Source: Mediterraneibacter massiliensis (GTDB lineage: Bacteria; Bacillota; Clostridia; Lachnospirales; Lachnospiraceae). From it: 64,000 bases of DNA. The position numbers were made by a program, and so were the translations under genes. Shown here piece by piece: positions 16,383 to 25,647 of the stretch (position 1 is the first letter of the stretch; each line of letters starts with the position of its first letter). The notes under the pieces were generated by a model, which was not told where the DNA came from, did not search any database, and worked only from the letters and a program-made list of their open reading frames with translations. The stretch is taken from contig NZ_LN913001.1 in the NCBI RefSeq assembly GCF_001487105.1, positions 1,728,371 to 1,792,370 of the forward strand, written 5' to 3'.

Positions 16383-17107
16383 AAGTTTTCTCCCTCCGTT
16401 TCTTCATCTTCGGAAGTGTCCCCGGTGTCTGCTTCCGGCTCGTCCTCGTCGTAATCCTCAAAGTCAAAATCTTCAAGGTCGGTGTTCCCTTTCACGTTCT
16501 GCTTCGGTTTTATAAACTTAAAGTAGTAGAACGCTGCGCCGCCACCAAGCAGCACAAAGAGGACTAAGGCAAGCACCGCGCCGGGATTGCCGTCTTTTTC
16601 TTTGGGTTCTTCCGGCTGCTCGGTGGGGGGTGGGGTAGGTTCCTTGCCTGTGCAGCCTGTCAGAGTGGTTGCACATACCGGGCAGGACGTATTTACCTTT
16701 CCGGCTTCGCATTTTTCCGTACAGTTGCAGACTTCCGGCTTTTTCGTGGCTTCCCCGGTTTCGGTCAGTGCCATAAGGTCGGCTTCGTCCACTTGATTAA
16801 GGAAATGTACGGTCTGTTCCCCCTCGGCTGCCCGGTCAATGAGGATATAGAAATAGTTGCCACCTTTGGTGGTAACAGTGATAAGCTGCTTATTGCCGCC
16901 GTAATCATCAACCAGTGTTGCGTTTCCTTTTGGGGTAAGGGGCGGCGTTTCCTCGTTTTCCTCCACAATTACGTTGCTGTCGTTGGTCGCGTCCTCTGCG
17001 GGTGGTTCTGTGGCTGCGCCCTGTGCATAGGCAGGGACAGAAAAACCGCCCATAAGGATAAGGGCGGCACAAAGGGCAGTCATGGTCTGTTTCAGTTTAT
17101 TCTTCAT
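16379..17107 (-). CDS. DUF4366 (CD1107-type) secreted/anchored transfer protein
   Basis: About 242 residues from MKNKLKQTM at 17107; ATG 17113 is an alternative, with GGAGG only three bases away. Residues 1-28 form a clear signal peptide ending PAYA. A Ser/Glu/Pro-rich region, a GNYFYILIDRAAEGEQTVHFLNQ block split around residue 95, a Cys cluster (CNCTEKC...CPVC, ~125-145) and one membrane helix (AVLALVLFVLLGGGAAFYYF, ~178-197) follow, with an acidic cytoplasmic tail. It is probably a surface part of the conjugation channel. It overlaps the DUF4315 gene. Confidence 0.82.
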   Translation of the reverse strand: MKNKLKQTMTALCAALILMGGFSVPAYAQGAATEPPAEDATNDSNVIVEENEETPPLTPKGNATLVDDYGGNKQLITVTTKGGNYFYILIDRAAEGEQTVHFLNQVDEADLMALTETGEATKKPEVCNCTEKCEAGKVNTSCPVCATTLTGCTGKEPTPPPTEQPEEPKEKDGNPGAVLALVLFVLLGGGAAFYYFKFIKPKQNVKGNTDLEDFDFEDYDEDEPEADTGDTSEDEETEGENL

Positions 17108-17369
17108 CTGCATTGTCCTCCTGTTCTTCGTAGTCTGCCGCTTCATCAGAAGCAGGCGCGGCACTCATACCGGGAATACCGCCGCCGGACAGCATAGTGT
17201 TCAGTTCCTGTGGGGTCAAACGCATAGCGCGTACAAGCTGCACAATTTCAAGATTTTCTGCTTCGATTTTCTGTGCTTCCAGTCCTTTCAACTTGTTCTG
17301 ATACTCTGTGATTTTCTCGCGGGTCTTTGCGATTTCCTTATTGATACGGTCGATTTTGTTGTTTGCCAT
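17097..17369 (-). CDS. DUF4315 family protein
   Basis: A 90-residue protein. The N-terminal ~50 residues form a coiled coil (IDRINKEIAKTREKITEYQ...), followed by a Gly-rich LNTMLSGGGIPGM loop and an acidic end. Always encoded between the CHAP hydrolase and DUF4366 genes in Tn1549/CTn elements. A scaffold role in the transfer machinery is plausible but unproven. Confidence 0.82.
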   Translation of the reverse strand: MANNKIDRINKEIAKTREKITEYQNKLKGLEAQKIEAENLEIVQLVRAMRLTPQELNTMLSGGGIPGMSAAPASDEAADYEEQEDNADEE

Positions 17370-17399
17370 AAAAAAATTCTCCTTTCTTTTCGGGGCTGC

Positions 17400-19343
17400 T
17401 TACCAGTTCATCAGCCCATAGCCTTTGATACATTGATAGTTGAGGTCATAGCTTTTAATCTTGCAGGCGTCGCCGGAATTGCCCTCAACGGTATAGACGC
17501 GGCTTCCGTCCCTGCCAAGCACAAGCCCCACATGGTCGGCAACGCCGTCTAAATCCCAATCGAAAAAGATAGCGTCGCCCGGTGCGATATTCTCATAGCC
17601 GCGTGCGCCCCATTGTCCCCTTGACTGAAACCAAGGGACACCCTGCCATTCGCAGCCCGCAAAGCGCGGTTCGCTTTTTCCGGCTTGATTGTAGCACCAT
17701 GACACAAAGCAGGCGCACCATTCCACGCGGCTGTTAAAGCCATACCAACTCCAATAGGGATAGCCGCCCACGTTTCCGACCTGCTGTTTTGCAAGCTCCA
17801 TAAGCTCCGGGTTTCCGGGACGTGTGCCGTTTACAAACTCCACGCCGCTTAAATCCTCGGACGGGCTTCCGTCGGGAGAGCCGCCGCCAAAAATCAACGG
17901 TTTGTTGCCCTGTGTCTGTAAGTACACCTTGAACATTTCAAATTGCTGTGGGTTCAGCAGTTCTTCCGCAAGGGAAGCAATCGGCTTGTTTGTCAGCTTC
18001 ACATTTAAGATACGGTATTCGTATTCTTCCTCGTTGCCCTCCTCGTCGGTGGTGGTGCGTATCTCGATTTCTTCCGTCAGCGTCAAGGTGTACTGTAAGC
18101 CGAACAGCCGCTTTAGCTCTGCCTGTGCGCTCTGCGGGGTGTAACTCTGCAAAAGGGCAGTCAAGTACGACGCTAATTCGTGGGGGTTATGCCCGATAGT
18201 GTCAAGGTCATAGCGGTATTCATCATAGCCGGGGTGGGTGCTTTCGATATTGTCAATTTCCTGTTGCAGCTCATTTTCCATTGCGGCATAGCTCTGTTCC
18301 GTTGCCACAAGGTCGCTGTCCTCGGACGTGTAGGAAGTCCCTAACACGCTGTTCATGCTGCCGGAAAACATTGCCCCGCAAGAGGAAAGCCCTACGGATA
18401 CCATGATGAACAGAAGCAGCGCGGCGATAGCGATTATCACGCCCGCCGGGTGTCGTCCTGCAAAGGCAGCCGCTTTCTTTGCTGCTGTTTGGGACGCTCC
18501 GGCGGCTGCTTTGGCGGTGGCTGCGCTGCCTTTCTTTACGGTCTTTGCATACTGGCGTTTGATTTTCTGTTTCTGCATGAACCGGGAAAAGGGATTGCTT
18601 GTAAGCTGCGGGTTTTCCTGCAAGGCTTTGTGATACTGGAAATTGACGTTTGCCTTAAACGCTGCCTGTTCTGCCTTTGCCGCTTCCCGGTAGGGTTTCA
18701 GCTTATGGCTGCGGTAGCCCTGTTTTAATTTTCTTGTCCCGTACCTTGCGCCGCGCTCGGCAAGTTCCTCCGATTTGTGCGCACCCTCCACGCCGGAATT
18801 GTCTTTCTCGACGCTGTGGATTTTGTTGTGAACAAAAATCCCCGCTTCCTGCGCGGGGCGGGATAACGGGTTCCTGTGAGCTTTGCCGCCGGGTATCGGC
18901 TTTTCCTGTTCCTCAAAGTAAAGCCGGGTCTTTGCCTTTCCGCTAGTTTCCTCAAAGGTGCGCTCTTTTACAAGTTTCTTCTGCTTCTGGATAGCTGCCT
19001 TTGCCGCGTCCAGTTTGTCGGCTGCTTTTTCCGATTTTTTAATGTAGGGTTGCAGTTTTGGCGTTTCCCGTTCCTCGTCGGTAAACTGCAAGCGGGAAGT
19101 GGAAGTACGCAAAACTGCCGCTTCCTGCGCTTTCTTGACTGCCTTTTTACTTGCCTTTCGGGTATGGGCTGCGTCAAGGTGTTCCATGACGCGCTCTGCG
19201 GTAGCGGTGTCCGGCTGTGAAAAGTCGCTGTCTGCTTCCCGGCTGCTGATACGCTCGGCAGTCTGCTGTGTTTCGTTGATTTCCACCGCACCGTCGCGGG
19301 TCATTTTCTGTGTGATTTTATCGCGTGGTTTTAACTGTTTCAT
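17400..19343 (-). CDS. CD1108-type transfer protein with C-terminal CHAP/NlpC-like peptidoglycan hydrolase
   Basis: A 647-residue protein. Residues ~1-295 are basic and cytoplasmic (Lys/Ala-rich). One membrane helix follows (VIIAIAALLLFIMVSVGL, ~303-320), then an extracellular part. The C-terminal ~130 residues hold a cysteine peptidase-like domain with EWCACFVSWCYNQAG as the catalytic Cys segment and ADHVGLVLG as the His segment. It should cut peptidoglycan locally so the channel can cross the wall (VirB1-like role). The start overlaps the VirB4 stop by four bases. Confidence 0.88.
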   Translation of the reverse strand: MKQLKPRDKITQKMTRDGAVEINETQQTAERISSREADSDFSQPDTATAERVMEHLDAAHTRKASKKAVKKAQEAAVLRTSTSRLQFTDEERETPKLQPYIKKSEKAADKLDAAKAAIQKQKKLVKERTFEETSGKAKTRLYFEEQEKPIPGGKAHRNPLSRPAQEAGIFVHNKIHSVEKDNSGVEGAHKSEELAERGARYGTRKLKQGYRSHKLKPYREAAKAEQAAFKANVNFQYHKALQENPQLTSNPFSRFMQKQKIKRQYAKTVKKGSAATAKAAAGASQTAAKKAAAFAGRHPAGVIIAIAALLLFIMVSVGLSSCGAMFSGSMNSVLGTSYTSEDSDLVATEQSYAAMENELQQEIDNIESTHPGYDEYRYDLDTIGHNPHELASYLTALLQSYTPQSAQAELKRLFGLQYTLTLTEEIEIRTTTDEEGNEEEYEYRILNVKLTNKPIASLAEELLNPQQFEMFKVYLQTQGNKPLIFGGGSPDGSPSEDLSGVEFVNGTRPGNPELMELAKQQVGNVGGYPYWSWYGFNSRVEWCACFVSWCYNQAGKSEPRFAGCEWQGVPWFQSRGQWGARGYENIAPGDAIFFDWDLDGVADHVGLVLGRDGSRVYTVEGNSGDACKIKSYDLNYQCIKGYGLMNW

Positions 19344-21769
19344 AGGCTGCTCACTTCCTCCGGCTTCGTCGTCATAATGCGGTAAAGCTCGGTATCTTTC
19401 GGGAAATGGTCTACAAAGGGCAGCACTACATTTCCATAAAAGATAAGTCCCTCGCCTGCTTCGGTATGGGTTACATACTTCATCTGCTGTGGGCTGATAT
19501 TGAGCTGCTTTGCAAGGATAGCCCGGTCGCCCTGCGCCTGATTGAGCATGAGGACAAAATCAGAGTTTTCAAAAATATTTTCTACCTCGCGGCTTGCCAA
19601 AAGGTCTTTGATATTCTGTGTAATGGCTGTCGGTATGCCGCCCCATTTACGGAAACGCTTCCAAATCTCCACACTGTAAGCGGCGGTCTGTTCCTCTTTT
19701 AAGAGCAGATGAAATTCGTCCATATAGTAGCGGGTGGACTTTTTCTCTGCCCGGTTAATGGTAACGCGGTTCCATATCTGGTCTTGCACAATGAGCATAC
19801 CTAACTTTTTGAGCTGCTTCCCAAGCTGCTTTATATCAAAGCAGACAAGGCGGTTAGAAAGCTCCACGTTGGTTCTGTGGTTGAACACGTTAAGGCTGCC
19901 GGAAACATACAGCTCCAATGCCGCCGCAATGCGGGCAGCTTCCGGCTCCGGCTGCTTTAACAGCTCGTCATAAAGGTCGCCCAAGACAGGCATTTTCTCC
20001 GGTACAGGGTCAGCAAGGTAGTCCCGGTACACATTCCTTACGGCGCGGTCAATGACGGTCTTATCAACGGGCTGCAAGCCCTCCTTGCCGCCAATGACAA
20101 GCTCGCAGAGGGAAAGGATAAAATCACTTTTCAGTGCAAGGGGGCTGTCGTCCTCGCTGTAATTAAGGTTCATATCCATAGGGTTTACATACTGGGGCGT
20201 ACCGTCCATGCCTTTCCCGGTTGGGGATAAGCGTATCACTTGCCCGCCAAGCCGCTTGACAAGGGCAAAATACTCGGCTTCCGGGTCGCAGATAAAAATA
20301 TCGTCGTCGGTAATAAGAAAGGCGTTTGTGATTTCCCGCTTTGCCGCAAAGGATTTTCCGCTGCCCGGTGTTCCCAAGATAAGCCCATTCGGGTTTTTAA
20401 GCTGCTTGCGGTCGCAGAGTATCATGTTGTTGCTTAAAGCGTTCAGCCCATAATACAGGGCAGCCCCGGTCTGAAATAGCTCCTGCGTGATGAATGGGAT
20501 AAAAATAGCGGTGCTTGATGTGGTAAGCCCCCGTTGTATCGGGATAAGGTTCTCCCCCAAAGGGACAGAGGACATCAGCCCCGCTTCCTGCTGATAGTCA
20601 AGACGGGTCAAGGCGCAGTTGTATTTCTGTGCAATGCCCGCCGCCGCGAAAATGTCATTTTCCAGTTTCCGCTTCGTATCTGCCATGTTTACCACAAGGA
20701 ACGTGAGAAGAAACATTCGCTCGTTGCGGCTCTGTAAATCCTGCAACAGGTTCTTTGCTTCATTTCCAAAGGTGGCAAGGTCGGACGGGAGTATGTCAAT
20801 ATCGTAACCGCTTCTAACCGCTTTTTTCTGTTCCTCAATCTTCATCTTGTCAAGGTCAGTGATTTTGCGCTTAATGGTCTTGATTGCTTCCGACTGGTCG
20901 ATACTTTTAATGTGGAGATTGACAATAACGCCTGTTTCCAAGTCCAACATATCCGCTAAGATACGGTCGTTTAACTCCGGGGCAAGGATTTCAAGGAACG
21001 ATACCGCCCCTGTCTTTTTCCCCATAGCAAAGTAGCGTCCCTCCCCGAACTTGAAAGAGGACGGGGCGATAAAGTCCTTTGTGGTAAGCCCTGTCGGGGT
21101 CAGCCAGTCATAAGAGAATGAGAACGGCTCGCCTGCCGGGTGGAATACCCCATGCAGCACTTTCAGACGTTCATAGCCGGATAAGGGGTGCGCCGATACG
21201 CCAAGCACCTTGAAGTTATTGAGTACGTCGGTTTCGATACGGGAAAGACGCGCCCTTGCCGCCGCCGGATTGTCCGCTTCAATGGAAAATGTGATGTACT
21301 TGTGCTTTACAAGCCCGTTGTTCCCTTTGGCAAGCTGCGCTTTCAGCATATCGGAATACTCGGTGCGGATAGAGTTAAAATCGTCATTTTGCGGCGGGAT
21401 ATGGATTGCCCGCGCTGCCTGTTCCTGCTGTGAGCCTTGATTGATGAAAGAAAGCTGCACGTTCACGCTTGCGTCAAAGTAGTTGAGAAAATCGCACCAG
21501 TTTTCAAAAATGGCGGTCTTATCATCTGCCTGTGCAAGCTGATAGTTGATGTCCTCAAATGCAATGCTCTTTGAATACTTCCGCTGTGCCACTTTGCAGA
21601 TACCGTCCGGGTACATGGCAAGGTAGGGAATGGTCTGCTGTGCGGTGTGGGCTTTGCCGTCCCCCTTTGCCTGCCGGATAACCGCCGCTATCTGTTTCTT
21701 TTCCGCGCGGGTCAGCTTACGCCTGTTTCCTGCGGCTTCCCGCGTCTTTTTTGTCTGTCCTTTTGACAA
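19340..21769 (-). CDS. VirB4-like conjugation ATPase (CD1110 type)
   Basis: An 809-residue protein. The Walker A motif is GTPGSGKSFAAKREI (~465-480), the Walker B region is RYYMDEFHLLL (~685), and the late QNIKDLL motif of the HerA/VirB4 fold is present. It powers assembly and substrate movement in the type IV secretion channel at the inner face of the membrane. It overlaps PrgI upstream by 53 bases, which is long but typical of these modules. Length fits the family. Confidence 0.93.
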   Translation of the reverse strand: MSKGQTKKTREAAGNRRKLTRAEKKQIAAVIRQAKGDGKAHTAQQTIPYLAMYPDGICKVAQRKYSKSIAFEDINYQLAQADDKTAIFENWCDFLNYFDASVNVQLSFINQGSQQEQAARAIHIPPQNDDFNSIRTEYSDMLKAQLAKGNNGLVKHKYITFSIEADNPAAARARLSRIETDVLNNFKVLGVSAHPLSGYERLKVLHGVFHPAGEPFSFSYDWLTPTGLTTKDFIAPSSFKFGEGRYFAMGKKTGAVSFLEILAPELNDRILADMLDLETGVIVNLHIKSIDQSEAIKTIKRKITDLDKMKIEEQKKAVRSGYDIDILPSDLATFGNEAKNLLQDLQSRNERMFLLTFLVVNMADTKRKLENDIFAAAGIAQKYNCALTRLDYQQEAGLMSSVPLGENLIPIQRGLTTSSTAIFIPFITQELFQTGAALYYGLNALSNNMILCDRKQLKNPNGLILGTPGSGKSFAAKREITNAFLITDDDIFICDPEAEYFALVKRLGGQVIRLSPTGKGMDGTPQYVNPMDMNLNYSEDDSPLALKSDFILSLCELVIGGKEGLQPVDKTVIDRAVRNVYRDYLADPVPEKMPVLGDLYDELLKQPEPEAARIAAALELYVSGSLNVFNHRTNVELSNRLVCFDIKQLGKQLKKLGMLIVQDQIWNRVTINRAEKKSTRYYMDEFHLLLKEEQTAAYSVEIWKRFRKWGGIPTAITQNIKDLLASREVENIFENSDFVLMLNQAQGDRAILAKQLNISPQQMKYVTHTEAGEGLIFYGNVVLPFVDHFPKDTELYRIMTTKPEEVSSL

Positions 21770-22121
21770 TCGCTGATACCTCCTTTTCTAATGCCCGCTG
21801 TTTCTCCAAGAGTGCATATAGGTTTTCCGTCTGATACGGTCGCACTTTGGGGCGGGTCAATTTTGTCTGAATGATGTTCTTTACAACCACTTCAAGGGGC
21901 TGCCCATGCTTTTCATACATAGCAACCAAGAAGCAGGGAAGCATGACGACAATCATTGCCATTGCCGCAAGGCTCGTCCCTGCGCTGTCTTTGAGCAAAA
22001 AGAAAAGTGGCAGTCCCATAAGAAGTGCCACTGAAAAGCAAAGGATTTGCCGCTTTGTCAGATTGAAAGCGACTTTTGTTTTGACTTTGGATAAGTCTTT
22101 GGGTACAGGTACATACGCCAA
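21717..22121 (-). CDS. PrgI family (VirB3-like) membrane protein
   Basis: A 134-residue protein. The opening YVPVPKDLSKVKTKVAFNLT is the PrgI signature. Two adjacent membrane helices (~28-45 and ~50-70) follow, then a basic cytoplasmic tail. It is the VirB3 counterpart that docks VirB4, and in some systems the two are fused. Located directly between VirB6 and VirB4. Confidence 0.9.
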   Translation of the reverse strand: MAYVPVPKDLSKVKTKVAFNLTKRQILCFSVALLMGLPLFFLLKDSAGTSLAAMAMIVVMLPCFLVAMYEKHGQPLEVVVKNIIQTKLTRPKVRPYQTENLYALLEKQRALEKEVSAIVKRTDKKDAGSRRKQA

Positions 22122-22142
22122 GAAAAAACCTCCTTTCTGCCC

Positions 22143-23012
22143 TTAGTGGGCGTTGAATATAGATTTTGCCAGTGCGCCGGATTTGAACAGGGAGAAACAG
22201 AGGATAACGGTATAGGCTGCAAGGGAAAAAATCGCGCTGTGCAGATTGTCCGCTAAGACCATTTCGCCTACTAAAACTGCATAAATGCCGACGCATATCA
22301 TAATGAGGAAGCCTTGAAAACCAAGTGCAAACAGCCCCTTTAGGTAGTTGTTCCCAATCTGTCCCCATTCCCGGTTTGTCATGGTGGCAAAAGGGATAGG
22401 GGAAACGGAACAGTAGGCGTATATCTCAATCATTCTTCCGTAGAGGATAACGGTTATCAGTACGGACATGATTTTCATACAAAGGCTTACAAGGCTCGTT
22501 TCCATAACAAGTAACAGTAGTTCGGGGATTTCCATATCTTTTAGTCCCTCCTGCATGGCGGCAAGGGCTTCGGTTACGTCGATATTCGTATCGCCGCCGA
22601 TTACCCCCGCCGCGCCGGACACAATATGCTGCGCCATATCAAAAACCGCCATAGTAATATCAAAGGTGTGTGTTACCAAGAAAACGGCAACAAAGGCTTT
22701 GAAAAACCACTTAAAGAACATAAATGTTTCTATGTCGTGCATATTGTTTTTTTCCGTTACCATGCTGATAAGCTCATAACAGAGGACATAGGTAATGACA
22801 AGCCCCGCAATGGGTACAATCACATTTTCCGACAGATTTTGTATCATGCTGAAAATGTTTGCGTTCCACCCCTGCGGGGTCTTGCCTACCTCCGCTGCAA
22901 TGGTGCCTACTTTTTCGTTTACGTCCCCGAACATCGTTGACAGATTACCGTTTATCGCGCCGATAAGGATTTCCTTTATCCATTCGTTAATCGCGTCAAG
23001 TATGCTCTCCAT
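22143..23012 (-). CDS. VirB6/TrbL-like channel protein (CD1112 type)
   Basis: A 289-residue polytopic protein with about six hydrophobic segments, including IAGLVITYVLCYELI, FFKAFVAVFLVTHTF, IMSVLITVILYGRMI and GFLIMICVGIYAVLV. It is the inner-membrane pore component of the transfer channel. It is followed by PrgI (21 bases) and preceded by Maff2 (18 bases). Confidence 0.9.
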   Translation of the reverse strand: MESILDAINEWIKEILIGAINGNLSTMFGDVNEKVGTIAAEVGKTPQGWNANIFSMIQNLSENVIVPIAGLVITYVLCYELISMVTEKNNMHDIETFMFFKWFFKAFVAVFLVTHTFDITMAVFDMAQHIVSGAAGVIGGDTNIDVTEALAAMQEGLKDMEIPELLLLVMETSLVSLCMKIMSVLITVILYGRMIEIYAYCSVSPIPFATMTNREWGQIGNNYLKGLFALGFQGFLIMICVGIYAVLVGEMVLADNLHSAIFSLAAYTVILCFSLFKSGALAKSIFNAH

Positions 23013-23030
23013 AGGCTACCCTCCGTAAAC

Positions 23031-23246
23031 TTATCCGAACAGACCGGAAAGAAGCGGTACAAGGATAGTGCCGATAAGGGCAACGCCGCCGCCCGCCATA
23101 AGCTGCTTAATGCCCTGTGATTTTGCACCCGGATTGTCGTTTCCATATCCCTCCAAGAGATTGATAACGCCCCAAATGCCTAAGCCTGCGCCCAGTGCGA
23201 TAACAAGGGTCTGTAATACGTCGATGGCAGAGTTAAAAAATTCCAT
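23031..23246 (-). CDS. Maff2 family protein (VirB2 pilin-like)
   Basis: A 71-residue protein with two hydrophobic stretches (VLQTLVIALGAGLGIWGVIN and GVALIGTILVPLLSGLFG) separated by a polar loop GNDNPGAKSQG. Size and two-helix shape match VirB2/TrbC pilins, and Maff2 is constantly the first channel gene of these modules. An upstream internal terminator suggests its level is set separately. Confidence 0.88.
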   Translation of the reverse strand: MEFFNSAIDVLQTLVIALGAGLGIWGVINLLEGYGNDNPGAKSQGIKQLMAGGGVALIGTILVPLLSGLFG

Positions 23247-23292
23247 AAAGCTCCTTTCTGCCGCAAATGCGGCTTGCCCTATAAAAGGGCAT

Positions 23293-23323
23293 AAAAAACG
23301 GCGGTCAGTTTTGTAACTGCCGC
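23293..23323 (-). terminator. Internal terminator or attenuator upstream of Maff2
   Basis: On the minus strand GCGGCAGT pairs with ACTG-CCGC around TACAAA and is followed by TTTTTT. It lies between the coupling-protein genes and the channel genes, with three more short hairpins within 90 bases. A 16-codon frame (MTAAVTKLTAVF...) starts just before and runs through it. Confidence 0.55.
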
Positions 23324-23509
23324 AGTCATAAGCCCGCCGGATTGTGGCGGGTTCCCCGCGCTGCCTATGTGTCTGCCGCGCGGCGGTATTCAGTTTTGAG
23401 TGTGGGCGTTATGGATTTTCCAGTAGGGGCGCGTATTCTGTAAGTTGTCTGTTTCTTTGTTACTGCGTCAATTCCTCCTTTCTTTTCAGCCGGGAACACA
23501 CATTTTTCG

Positions 23510-23677
23510 TCATTCCAAAAGATAGCTCCTGCGCTGCATATACTCGGTAACGTAAAGGGTCTGTTCCCCTCCGCGTTCCTGCAAATACTCCCGCAGAGCG
23601 TTTTCTGCATTTTCTATCATCTTTGTAAAATAATGTTCACGACGTATATCATCAGTTTTTGTTTTCTGTCTGCTCAT
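23510..23677 (-). CDS. Small CTn protein of unknown function (55 aa)
   Basis: Starts at ATG 23677 (MSRQKTKTDD) behind GGGAGG; an upstream extension was rejected. It is charged and helical, with Tyr-rich C-terminal segment TLYVTEYMQRRSYLL. No family was recognised. It lies between the coupling-protein gene and Maff2, together with another small basic protein. Confidence 0.6.
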   Translation of the reverse strand: MSRQKTKTDDIRREHYFTKMIENAENALREYLQERGGEQTLYVTEYMQRRSYLLE

Positions 23678-23696
23678 AGTGTAACCTCCCGTAAAA

Positions 23697-23864
23697 TCAA
23701 AGTTCCCGCCGCACCCGTTTCTGCTCATACAGGGCTTCACACCGTTTCACAAACTGCCGGATAGCTGCCTGCCGTTGCTGTTCCCGTCGCTCGGCAATGA
23801 AAACAAGCCCGTTTATGGCTTCTGTGATTTTCTTGTCCTTTTTCTTTCTGATACGTTTATTCAT
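23697..23864 (-). CDS. Small basic CTn protein (55 aa)
   Basis: Starts at ATG 23864 (MNKRIRKKKDKK), overlapping the end of the coupling-protein gene by eight bases. Very basic N-terminus, then amphipathic helix (ERREQQRQAAIRQFVKRCEALY). It may bind nucleic acid. No family assigned. Confidence 0.55.
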   Translation of the reverse strand: MNKRIRKKKDKKITEAINGLVFIAERREQQRQAAIRQFVKRCEALYEQKRVRREL

Positions 23865-25647
23865 GGTCGGTGTCCTCCTGCAAATCGCTTTCGCTGATTT
23901 CGTAGTAGTCAAATACTTCGTCCGGCTTCACAAGGGCGGGTCTGCGCCTTAAATGCTTTTCCATATCAAAAGTATTTTTCTTGTCATAGTCGGAAAGATA
24001 TTTATAGTTGGGGTGCTTTGTAATGTCGTACTTATCAGAGAAGAACGGGCGCACCCCTCTAAGCTGTAAAATACATTTCCCGCCGTCCATGACTGCAATT
24101 TCATCTTCGGTCATAAGCTGCTTGCCTAACTTCTGATAGTTCAGCCCATGCGATACCTCACGCCCCCGGTTCTCGGAAGTGTTGAAGCTGTCAATGGTTT
24201 CTTTCCCCAAGATTTCCGACATTTCTTTTAAGGTGGTTTTCTCCTTGCCGCCCAAGAAAAGGGTGGTGTCGCAGTTGCCGACTATGGTATCGGCGTTGTC
24301 CTTGTAAATGGCTTTTAGCTGCGACTGGCTTTGCAGAATGATTGAAGCAGAGATTTCCCGGCTTCGGATAGTGGCTATGAGCTTTTCAAACTTCGGTATC
24401 TGCCCGATATTTGCAAACTCGTCTAACAGACAGCGCACATGAACGGGCAGCCTGCCGCCGTATTCATCATCTGCCTTGTCGCAAAGCAGATTGAAAAGCT
24501 GCGTGTAAAGGATTGATACCACAAAGTTAAAAGTGTCGTCGGTGTCGCTGATAATGACAAACAGGGCGGTCTTGCGGTCGCCTATGGTGTCAAGCTCCAT
24601 TTCGTCGGTTTCCATAAGGTCGCGCAGCTCTTTAATGTCAAAGGGTGCAAGTCGCGCCCCGCAGGAAATGAGGATAGAGCTTCTTGTCTTTCCCGCAGAC
24701 AGCAGGAATTTCTTATACTGTCGGACGGCAAAATGTTCCGGGTCTTTTTCCTCCAACCGTTCAAACATAAGGTCAACGGGGGACTGAAATTCCGGGTCGT
24801 CCTCGCGGGCTTCACTGGCATTTATCATTTCAAGCAGCGTCGTGAAGTTCTTTTCTTCCTCCGGGGCTTCGTACCAAATGTAGCCGATAAGGGCGCAGTA
24901 AAAAAGCCGTTCCGATTTTACCCAAAAATCCTCCCCGGCTTTTTCCCCGTCCCCTTTGGTGTTGGCAAGCAAAGTGTTTACCAGTTTCAAAATGTCTTTC
25001 TCGCTGCGGAGATAGGCAAAGGGATTGTATTTCATGCTTTTTTTGAAGTTAATCGTGTTCAGCACTTTTATCCGATAGCCGCCCCGCTGTAAGAGCTTCC
25101 CGCACTCGACTAAAACCGTTCCTTTCGGGTCGGTTACAACGTAGCTTGAGTGCATTTGCATTAAATTCGGCTTTACAAAAAATCGCGTCTTGCCGCTGCC
25201 GCTTCCCCCGATAACAAGGATATTTTTATTCCTTGCATACTTCGGCTGCTTTGGGCGGCTGTTCATGGTAAGCCGTTCCGTCTGTGTGAGCAGCACGTTA
25301 TTCTGAAATACCGGGTCGGTGTAGGGCTTAATATCTTCGGCAGTTCCCCAACGGGCAGAACCGTATTCGATACCTTTCCGGTATTTCTTCGCGTTCTTGC
25401 CTTTTACATAGACAATCAGCCGGATAAGGACAGCCACCGCAATACCGATAAGCAAATCCATAGGGGCAAGGCTCGGAAACGGATTTGCAAAAGCCATAGA
25501 AAATCCCTCCCCAAGCGACAGCACCTTGCCGGATAGGTCAGCCCCCGGCGCAAGATGTACCGCCTGCCCGACTTTATCAAAAAGATACACAAAGAGCAGA
25601 TAGGGAATGTTGGGAAGCAGCAATTTTTTCCAGTTGATAGCGTTCAT
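23857..25647 (-). CDS. VirD4/TraG-type coupling protein (PcfC-like)
   Basis: A 596-residue protein. Two N-terminal membrane helices (~10-25 and ~60-80) precede a nucleotide-binding domain with Walker A VIGGSGSGKTRF (~147-158), Walker B region VRCLLDEFANIGQ (~405-417) and the QSQSQLKAIY segment. It delivers the relaxase-DNA complex to the channel. Its start overlaps the PcfB stop (ATGA), and PcfB/PcfC pairs work together. Confidence 0.94.
   Translation of the reverse strand: MNAINWKKLLLPNIPYLLFVYLFDKVGQAVHLAPGADLSGKVLSLGEGFSMAFANPFPSLAPMDLLIGIAVAVLIRLIVYVKGKNAKKYRKGIEYGSARWGTAEDIKPYTDPVFQNNVLLTQTERLTMNSRPKQPKYARNKNILVIGGSGSGKTRFFVKPNLMQMHSSYVVTDPKGTVLVECGKLLQRGGYRIKVLNTINFKKSMKYNPFAYLRSEKDILKLVNTLLANTKGDGEKAGEDFWVKSERLFYCALIGYIWYEAPEEEKNFTTLLEMINASEAREDDPEFQSPVDLMFERLEEKDPEHFAVRQYKKFLLSAGKTRSSILISCGARLAPFDIKELRDLMETDEMELDTIGDRKTALFVIISDTDDTFNFVVSILYTQLFNLLCDKADDEYGGRLPVHVRCLLDEFANIGQIPKFEKLIATIRSREISASIILQSQSQLKAIYKDNADTIVGNCDTTLFLGGKEKTTLKEMSEILGKETIDSFNTSENRGREVSHGLNYQKLGKQLMTEDEIAVMDGGKCILQLRGVRPFFSDKYDITKHPNYKYLSDYDKKNTFDMEKHLRRRPALVKPDEVFDYYEISESDLQEDTDHE

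Noticed and set aside
23365..23610. 81-codon minus-strand frame upstream of Maff2
   Set aside because: It runs through the start region and coding sequence of a better supported small gene; only an ATT could follow the nearby RBS.
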